A stretch of DNA of 11,713 nt from Rhodospirillaceae bacterium (lineage in GTDB: Bacteria; Pseudomonadota; Alphaproteobacteria; UBA11136), in the NCBI GenBank assembly GCA_018663165.1, contig JABJES010000151.1, positions 1-11,713 on the forward strand. Direction: 5' to 3'. The first letter of the stretch is position 1, and every line of letters begins with the position of its first letter. Positions 7,059-11,713 of the stretch are shown here, one piece after another. The translations under genes and the position numbers were made by a program. The notes under the pieces were generated by a model, which saw only the letters and a list, made by a program, of their open reading frames with translations, was not told where the DNA came from and did not search any database.

Positions 7059-7078
7059 TCGCCAGTCAGAATTGGCGA
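7059..7078. promoter_or_regulatory. Dyad repeat in the divergent cbiX-cbiB region
   Basis: A perfect 6-base inverted repeat, TCGCCA (7059-7064) and TGGCGA (7073-7078), is separated by 8 bases. It lies in the 86-base gap between the divergent cbiX (GTG at 7016) and cbiB (ATG at 7103) starts. Neither strand has a T run after it, so it does not look like a terminator. Its position would suit an operator for a regulator controlling both directions. A 6-base dyad can arise by chance, and no clear -35/-10 pair could be assigned on either strand. Confidence 0.3.
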
Positions 7079-7102
7079 TTGACCTCATTGCCGCTGCGTC
7101 CC

Positions 7103-8188
7103 ATGCTCTGTGTCATGATCGATATGGTTCTTGCCGACGCATTTGCCAGCATTCATATTCTGGCTCTGTTGTTGATCGCTCTTCTGGTTGAGGCGGTGGT
7201 CGGCGGGATGCCGCTTTTTTTTCGTGTCGTTCCCCATCCAGTCAAGATTATCGGCGCTCTGATCGGCGATTTTGATCGTCGGCTCAATCGGGAAAATCGC
7301 AGTCAGGTCGCCCGCTTTATCCGTGGGCTCATGGTGGCGCTGACCCTGATTGCTTTGGCGGCTTTTGCCGGGGCCTATCTTTATCGTTTCAGCAGTGGCA
7401 TTCCCTATGGCTGGCTGATCGAGCTTTTCTTTGTCGTCACCCTTATTTCCCAGCGTGATCTTTTCAACCATGTGCGCGCAGTTGGCAAGGCGCTTCAGTT
7501 TGGAGGCCTCGCTTCCGGGCGCAAAGCGGTTAGCCACATCGTCGGCCGTGATCCTGAGTCTCTGGATGAACACGCGGTGGTTCGCGCCAGCATTGAATCC
7601 TGTGCTGAAAATTTTTCCGACGGGGTGGTGGCGCCGGTTTTCTGGTATTTGCTGTTCGGTCTGCCGGGGCTTTTCGTCTATAAGACGGTCAATACCATGG
7701 ATAGCATGATTGGCTATAAATCGCCCCGCCATCACGCCTTTGGCATGGCGGCGGCCAAGCTCGACGATTTGCTGAATTTCATTCCCGCCCGCCTTTCCGG
7801 GTTGCTGCTGGCGCTCGCCGCTCTGTTTACGCCGACCGCTTCGCCGATAAAGGCTTTGAGGGTGATGTTCCAGGACGCCAAAAACCATTCCTCGCCCAAT
7901 GCCGGTTGGCCCGAAGGGGCGGTGGCCGGGGCGCTGGGGTTTGCCCTGGCCGGGCCGCGGCGCTATGGCGGTGTGATGGTTGAGGATGAGTGGATCGGTG
8001 ATGGTCGCGCCCGTCTTGATCGGGCGGATATTTCCCGCACTCTTTATCTGTACGTCATCGCCTGCCTGTTGCAGATTATGGGCATTGCCGGCCTTCTTAC
8101 CGGTCGCCTCACCTATGGCTGGCAATGGTCCTTGTGGCTGGATGAGGTTGTGCGGTTTTTCCAGTCCTTGCCCGGTATGTTCGGCTAG
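7103..8188 (+). CDS. cbiB: Adenosylcobinamide-phosphate synthase (CbiB/CobD), membrane protein
   Basis: This integral membrane enzyme attaches aminopropanol (or its phosphate) to adenosylcobyric acid, giving adenosylcobinamide (phosphate). Hydrophobic segments include ILALLLIALLVEAVVGG, LMVALTLIALAAFAGAYL and LSGLLLALAALF. Family blocks are PHPVKIIG, ESCAENFSDGVVAPVFWY, YKTVNTMDSMIGYK, HHAFGMAAAKLDDLLNFIPA and SPNAGWPEGAVAGALG. The start is uncertain. The frame is open from a TTG at 7079, and ATG codons lie at 7103, 7115 and 7124, none with a clear ribosome binding site. The first ATG is used here, giving 361 residues. It ends in TAG at 8186-8188, only 16 bases from the end of the convergent cobQ. 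The gene is called cobD in Pseudomonas nomenclature. It is the only complete plus-strand B12 gene in the window. Confidence 0.93.
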   Translation: MLCVMIDMVLADAFASIHILALLLIALLVEAVVGGMPLFFRVVPHPVKIIGALIGDFDRRLNRENRSQVARFIRGLMVALTLIALAAFAGAYLYRFSSGIPYGWLIELFFVVTLISQRDLFNHVRAVGKALQFGGLASGRKAVSHIVGRDPESLDEHAVVRASIESCAENFSDGVVAPVFWYLLFGLPGLFVYKTVNTMDSMIGYKSPRHHAFGMAAAKLDDLLNFIPARLSGLLLALAALFTPTASPIKALRVMFQDAKNHSSPNAGWPEGAVAGALGFALAGPRRYGGVMVEDEWIGDGRARLDRADISRTLYLYVIACLLQIMGIAGLLTGRLTYGWQWSLWLDEVVRFFQSLPGMFG

Positions 8189-8204
8189 ATACGTCTTCAC
8201 GGCT

Positions 8205-9761
8205 TTAGCGGTCACGGGCGATCTCCAGTAGTCGGGTGAGATCGAGTTCTGCTTCCAGCAGATCGGCCAGCTCGTCGAGAACCGCCTCGATGCGCGCCTC
8301 GAAGGAAGGGCCGCTTTCTCTAAAATTGCCGGCCTGGTTATTTTGTCCGCCCCGGTCGCAGAGGTTACTCAAAAAATTACGGCGAAATCCGTCATCGGCG
8401 AAAAGCCCGTGAACGTAACAGCCTTGAACCCGGCCATCGGCAGAGCCCGCGCCACCTGCGCCATTGCTCGCCGTCCTGTTGAGATCAAGAAAGGGCCGGG
8501 CGCAATCCGGCCCGAAGGTTTCCCCCATATGCATCTCATAGCCTTTGAGCGTCGCGCTATTTCCGTCGTCGGTGCCGGTGGCTTTGGTCAGGGTCTTGTC
8601 TCGTCCGAACAGCGTCTCCACATCGAGAAGACCGAGTGCTGCGATACCGTCCTCCGCCTCACCTTCGACGCCTAAGGGGTCGGCGATCCGTCGCCCCAGC
8701 ATTTGATAGCCTGCACAGATGCCGAGCACCCGGCCGCCACGGCGGTGATGGGCGTAAAGGTCGATGTCCCAGCCCTCTGCGCGGAGCGCCGCCAGATCGG
8801 CAATGGTGGTTTTTGATCCGGGCAGAATAATCAGATCGGCATCGATCGGCAGAGGCTGGCCCGGCGGCACGAATTGGAGATCAACATTCGCCTCGGCTTT
8901 GAGGGGGTCGAAGTCGTCGAAATTGGCGATATGGGGCAGTCGCGGCACAGCAATGCGGATCGCGTCCTTGCTCCCCTGCGCTTTCTTTGATCGGTGATCA
9001 AGGGCAACACTGTCCTCGGCCGGCAGCAGGTGCACACTTTTAAGCCAGGGCACGACACCAAAACAGCAAAGCCCGGTTTTATCCTTGATGATGTCGAGTG
9101 CCGGATCAAAAAGGGACGGGTCGCCACGGAACTTGTTGATGATATAGCCCTTGATGCGGGCGCGTTCGCTCTCGGGCAGCAAGGCATGGGTGCCAACCAG
9201 CGCCGCGATAACGCCGCCACGCTCAATATCGCCGACCAGAACCACCGGTACATCTGCGGCCTCGGCAAATCCCATATTGGCAATATCGGACTCCCGCAGA
9301 TTGACCTCGGCTGGACTGCCCGCTCCTTCGATCAGGACAAGATCGGCGGCTTTCGATATTTCGCCGAAGCTTTCCAGCACCCGGGGCAATAGATCGGGTT
9401 TGAATCTATGATAGTCTTGGGCATTTGCGGTTCCATAAACGTGCCCCTGGACGATGATCTGGGCTCCCTGGTCCGATTGAGGCTTGAGCAGAACCGGGTT
9501 CATATGAACCGACGGATTGACGCCGCAGGCCCGCGCCTGCAAGGCCTGGGCGCGACCGATTTCGCCGCCGTCTTGCGTAACCGCTGCGTTGTTCGACATG
9601 TTCTGTGGCTTGAACGGACGCACGGTCAGACCGCGCCGGGTAAAGGCCCGGGCCAGCCCCGCCACCAGCAGAGACTTGCCGACATCCGACCCCGTACCCT
9701 GAATCATCAAGGCCGGGACCGGTTGCCGGTTATCGCTCTTGGAGGAAGCCGATGTGGTCAT
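8205..9761 (-). CDS. cobQ: Cobyric acid synthase, glutamine-hydrolysing
   Basis: This 518-residue amidotransferase uses ATP and glutamine to amidate four side chains (b, d, e and g) of adenosylcobyrinic acid a,c-diamide, producing adenosylcobyric acid. The N-terminal synthetase domain has the P-loop GTGSDVGKS (22-30), followed by RPFKPQNMSNNAAVT and EGAGSPAEVNLRESDIANMG. The C-terminal glutaminase-like domain has LGICAGYQMLG with the nucleophile Cys349, and YVHGLF with His451. The length is at the upper end of the family, with a Gly/Ala-rich insertion just before CYVHGLF. The ATG at 9759-9761 is 25 bases after the stop of the SYLF gene, and only a weak AGG is visible upstream. It ends in TAA. 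Its position downstream of cobN and cobO fits late corrinoid assembly. Confidence 0.96.
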   Translation of the reverse strand: MTTSASSKSDNRQPVPALMIQGTGSDVGKSLLVAGLARAFTRRGLTVRPFKPQNMSNNAAVTQDGGEIGRAQALQARACGVNPSVHMNPVLLKPQSDQGAQIIVQGHVYGTANAQDYHRFKPDLLPRVLESFGEISKAADLVLIEGAGSPAEVNLRESDIANMGFAEAADVPVVLVGDIERGGVIAALVGTHALLPESERARIKGYIINKFRGDPSLFDPALDIIKDKTGLCCFGVVPWLKSVHLLPAEDSVALDHRSKKAQGSKDAIRIAVPRLPHIANFDDFDPLKAEANVDLQFVPPGQPLPIDADLIILPGSKTTIADLAALRAEGWDIDLYAHHRRGGRVLGICAGYQMLGRRIADPLGVEGEAEDGIAALGLLDVETLFGRDKTLTKATGTDDGNSATLKGYEMHMGETFGPDCARPFLDLNRTASNGAGGAGSADGRVQGCYVHGLFADDGFRRNFLSNLCDRGGQNNQAGNFRESGPSFEARIEAVLDELADLLEAELDLTRLLEIARDR

Positions 9762-9786
9762 CTATTCAAGCCTGCTTCGACCCGAT

Positions 9787-10491
9787 CTAGTGACCGGCCA
9801 AAGCATTGCGCAGTCCGTCAGCCGCCGGGTTCTTGAACTGGCGATCAATGACGATCTGGGTGGCGGTTGACGGTGTGCCGTAATAGTCCTCGTTAAGACC
9901 GTCCCGCCCGTAGACCACGGCTCCCTTGAATGAAACCCCGGCAAAGGCACCCCGGGCCTGGGAAAAGGAATACATATCGGCGAGCTGGGCGGTGGTGGCC
10001 GCTTCTGCGCCGATGCCGACAGGGCCGACGGCGACGCTGACATCAGCGCCGAGTTTGATCTGCTGGTTGATCACCGAGTTGATACCCCGGTCGGTCATGA
10101 TGGCAAAGATCACTTGGGAGTCCTGGCCGCCCCATTGCAGGCCAAAGCTGCCGGCACCGATGGTATAAAAGGCCGGATAGCCCCAAGAGCCGTCAGCGTT
10201 GCGGGCGAGTAGCACGCCGCTGCCGCCCTCGGCGCCGAAGAAGAAAGCGGCCTTCAGCATGCTTGGAAAGATGAGCACGCCCTTGGCGTCTTTGAGCAGG
10301 GTCTGGAGGGTTTGATAGTCCGGGTTGTTGAGCAGTGAGGCGGCGGTAAGTTGGGCCTGGATGACCAGCTCATTGGCCTCGTTGGCGGCTTTTGACTGGT
10401 GTGTCGGCACAAGGCTTACGGCGATGATCAGGGCCACGGCCAGGAAGATGCGTCGGGTGAAAAATCGTTGGTTCTGAAAAAATTCGTTCAT
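9787..10491 (-). CDS. Exported SYLF-domain (Ysc84-like) lipid-binding protein
   Basis: This 234-residue protein has an N-terminal signal: RRIFLAVALIIAVSLVP, then a likely cleavage around SKA near residue 35. The rest matches the SYLF (DUF500/Ysc84) domain, with KGVLIFPSMLKAAFFFGAEG, GVLLAR, WGYPAFYTIGAGSFGLQWGG and GRDGLNEDYYG. Eukaryotic SYLF domains bind phosphoinositides or actin. Bacterial exported members are poorly understood, and no B12 role is known to me. The frame is open back to 10569, overlapping cobO. The ATG at 10489-10491 is preferred because it has AAAAGGAG about eleven bases upstream and leads straight into the signal peptide. It lies between cobO (67 bases upstream) and cobQ (25 bases downstream) on the same strand, so co-transcription is likely. 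It ends in TAG. Confidence 0.88.
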   Translation of the reverse strand: MNEFFQNQRFFTRRIFLAVALIIAVSLVPTHQSKAANEANELVIQAQLTAASLLNNPDYQTLQTLLKDAKGVLIFPSMLKAAFFFGAEGGSGVLLARNADGSWGYPAFYTIGAGSFGLQWGGQDSQVIFAIMTDRGINSVINQQIKLGADVSVAVGPVGIGAEAATTAQLADMYSFSQARGAFAGVSFKGAVVYGRDGLNEDYYGTPSTATQIVIDRQFKNPAADGLRNALAGH

Positions 10492-10558
10492 GGGTCTAAT
10501 AACTCCTTTTGGCTTGGCGTGATGTGGCCCGGATTTTCCGAACCATTTAATACTCGGT

Positions 10559-11167
10559 TTAATATTCAACTCCGGCCTGGGCTTTTACCCCGGCGCGGAA
10601 GGGATGCTTAACCAGGGTCATCTCGGTTACCAGATCGGCGGCCTCAATCAGGGCTGGCTTTGCGTTGCGTCCTGTGGCGACAACATGAAGACCGTCGCGC
10701 CGCTTTGTCAGCACGTCGAGAACCTCATCGATATCGAGGTAATCATAGCGTAAAGCGATGTTAATTTCGTCGAGAATCACCATGGCGATTGCGGGGTCGG
10801 CGATCATCTCCCTGGCGGCGTCCCAGGCGTCTCGGGCGGCGGCAATGTCGCGCTCCTTATCCTGGGTTTCCCAGGTAAATCCCTCGCCCATGGCAAGAAA
10901 GGTCACGAGATCGGGAAAACGCTCCAACACCCGGCGCTCGCCGGTGTCCCAGGCTCCCTTGATGAACTGGACAATGCCGACCGGCATGTCATGGCCGACA
11001 CAGCGCAGGGCCATGCCGAAGGCGGCAGAGGATTTTCCCTTGCCCGACCCGGTATGGACCATAAGAAGGCCTTTTTCGCCGCTTTTCCCATCCAGTTTCT
11101 TGTCGTGGAGGGTCTTGCGTTTTTCCATCTTTTGCTTGTGGGCCTGGGCCTCGTCTTGTTCGGTCAT
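10559..11167 (-). CDS. cobO: Corrinoid adenosyltransferase (CobO/BtuR type)
   Basis: This 202-residue enzyme transfers the adenosyl group of ATP to reduced cobalt in cobyrinic acid a,c-diamide and other corrinoids. The nucleotide loop HTGSGKGKSSAAFG (GSGKGKSS at 40-47) is the CobO/BtuR version of the P-loop. It is followed by VQFIKGAW, GEGFTWETQDKERD, VILDEINIALRYDYLD (Asp133-Glu134) and the terminal KHPFRAGVKAQAGVEY. All of these are standard for the family, and the length is normal. The charged N-terminal extension rich in Lys and Gln is common in proteobacterial members. The ATG at 11165-11167 overlaps the cobN stop by ATGA, with AAAGG upstream in cobN, consistent with coupled translation. 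It ends in TAA. Confidence 0.96.
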   Translation of the reverse strand: MTEQDEAQAHKQKMEKRKTLHDKKLDGKSGEKGLLMVHTGSGKGKSSAAFGMALRCVGHDMPVGIVQFIKGAWDTGERRVLERFPDLVTFLAMGEGFTWETQDKERDIAAARDAWDAAREMIADPAIAMVILDEINIALRYDYLDIDEVLDVLTKRRDGLHVVATGRNAKPALIEAADLVTEMTLVKHPFRAGVKAQAGVEY

Positions 11168-11713
11168 GACATTTGCCTTTGCTGTTGGTTGGTGCTTTTA
11201 GCGCCGTGGCTGGCGAGCTCTTCATGGGCAGAATTGAGGCGCGGCCGCCATAGGCCGCGGTCGAGCGCTTCCATGAGTCGCGCCGTCATTTCCCGCCAGG
11301 CGGCGGGATTTACGTCCTGGAAAAAGTCACGAACGGCCTCGTCACGGACATAAGCGTCAAAGACCGCATCGAAGTGGTGATCCTTGACGCAATGGGCGGT
11401 GGCGGCGAAGCCAAAGAGGTAATCGACGGTCGCCGCCATCTCAAAGGCACCTTTATAGCCGTGGCGCATGACCCCCTTTATCCATTTCGGGTTGACCACT
11501 CTGGCCCGCACGACACGGGCGATTTCCTCTTCCAGAGTGCGGATAACCGGGGTTTCCGGGCGCGAATGGTCGTTGTGATAGACGGTCGGGGCGCGGCCTG
11601 AGGCCTCGCGGATGGCGGCTGTCAGCCCACCCTCAAACTGATAATAATCGTCGCTGTCGAGAAGATCGTGCTCGCGGTTGTCTTGATTGTGGACGACCGC
11701 CTCGATCCCCTTC
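11164..11713 (-). CDS. cobN: Aerobic cobaltochelatase subunit CobN, C-terminal end (partial)
   Basis: Only the last 182 residues are present and the gene runs off the right edge of the window. The frame reads IEAVVHNQDNREHDLLDSDD and then YYQFEGGL from the window edge. It continues with VYHNDHS, IRTLEEEIARVVRARVVNPK, WIKGVMRHGYKGAFEMAATV and DYLFGFAATAH. These are hallmark C-terminal blocks of CobN and the related magnesium chelatase H subunit, with the HNQDNREHDLLDSDDYYQ stretch specific to CobN. CobN is the large subunit of the ATP-dependent CobNST complex, which inserts cobalt into hydrogenobyrinic acid a,c-diamide, the late (aerobic) insertion step. CobS and CobT are not in the window. 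An internal GTG at 11511 opens an apparent ORF but is not the start. The tail after RGLWRP is short and polar. It ends in TGA, overlapping cobO. Confidence 0.95.
   Translation of the reverse strand, partial: KGIEAVVHNQDNREHDLLDSDDYYQFEGGLTAAIREASGRAPTVYHNDHSRPETPVIRTLEEEIARVVRARVVNPKWIKGVMRHGYKGAFEMAATVDYLFGFAATAHCVKDHHFDAVFDAYVRDEAVRDFFQDVNPAAWREMTARLMEALDRGLWRPRLNSAHEELASHGAKSTNQQQRQMS

Noticed and set aside
7390..7396. CAGTGGC, the complement of the B12-box core GCCACTG
   Set aside because: It lies inside cbiB coding sequence, with no surrounding riboswitch stems and no gene start nearby on the minus strand. No other B12-box candidate was seen in the intergenic regions.
8189..8204. Terminator between the convergent cbiB and cobQ
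   Set aside because: The gap is 16 bases and no hairpin with a T run is visible across it on either strand.
7085..8215. A 376-codon open frame on the minus strand covering nearly all of cbiB
   Set aside because: Its translation is rich in Gln, Asn, His and Lys with no recognisable domain, while the plus strand encodes an unmistakable CbiB with all family blocks. It is the antisense shadow of a GC-rich gene.
10492..10569. Upstream extension of the SYLF protein by 26 residues
   Set aside because: It would place a long polar segment before the signal peptide and overlap cobO. The ATG at 10489-10491 has a good ribosome binding site.
11164..11511. A separate 115-residue gene starting at GTG 11511
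   Set aside because: The frame continues upstream to the window edge with conserved CobN residues, so the GTG is an internal valine codon of cobN.

Overview
The window is part of a vitamin B12 (cobalamin) biosynthesis locus from a Gram-negative bacterium, most likely an alphaproteobacterium. This rests on the moderately high GC, the set of aerobic-type cob genes (cobN, cobO, cobQ, cobK, cobL) and the dense ATGA-coupled gene order. I cannot name a genus.

Layout. (1) Positions 1-775, plus strand: the last 54 codons of cobK, then a secreted ankyrin-repeat protein. (2) Positions 819-7016, minus strand: one tightly packed operon read as cbiX, cobH, cobL, cobI, a cbiG-cobJ fusion and cobM. Four successive junctions are 4-base ATGA overlaps and the last has a 1-base gap. 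(3) Positions 7017-7102: a short divergent intergenic region with a dyad repeat. (4) Positions 7103-8188, plus strand: cbiB (also called cobD). (5) Positions 8205-11713, minus strand: cobN (C-terminal end only), cobO, a secreted SYLF-domain (Ysc84-like) protein and cobQ. I see no RNA genes, insertion sequences, CRISPR arrays or recognisable cobalamin riboswitch.

How the genes work together. CobI, CbiG-CobJ, CobM, CobK, CobL and CobH methylate, ring-contract, reduce and rearrange the macrocycle from precorrin-2 towards hydrogenobyrinic acid or its cobalt form. CbiX and CobN are cobalt chelatases of the early and late insertion routes respectively. CobO adenosylates the corrinoid, CobQ amidates it to cobyric acid, and CbiB attaches the aminopropanol arm. 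The window therefore mixes markers of the oxygen-dependent pathway (CobN) and the oxygen-independent pathway (CbiX, full-length CbiG).

Most notable point. The cobH reading frame is interrupted by an in-frame TAG at 5521-5523. The frame then continues without any shift through the conserved C-terminal block of the family and ends in the expected ATGA overlap with cobL. This is a nonsense mutation, a sequence error or a recoding event. Two other genes here (cbiB and the SYLF gene) end normally on TAG, which argues against genome-wide reassignment of that codon. Other points are the Cys and His-rich metal-binding tail of CbiX, the three-part CbiG-CobJ fusion, and two predicted exported proteins of no known B12 role embedded in the locus.
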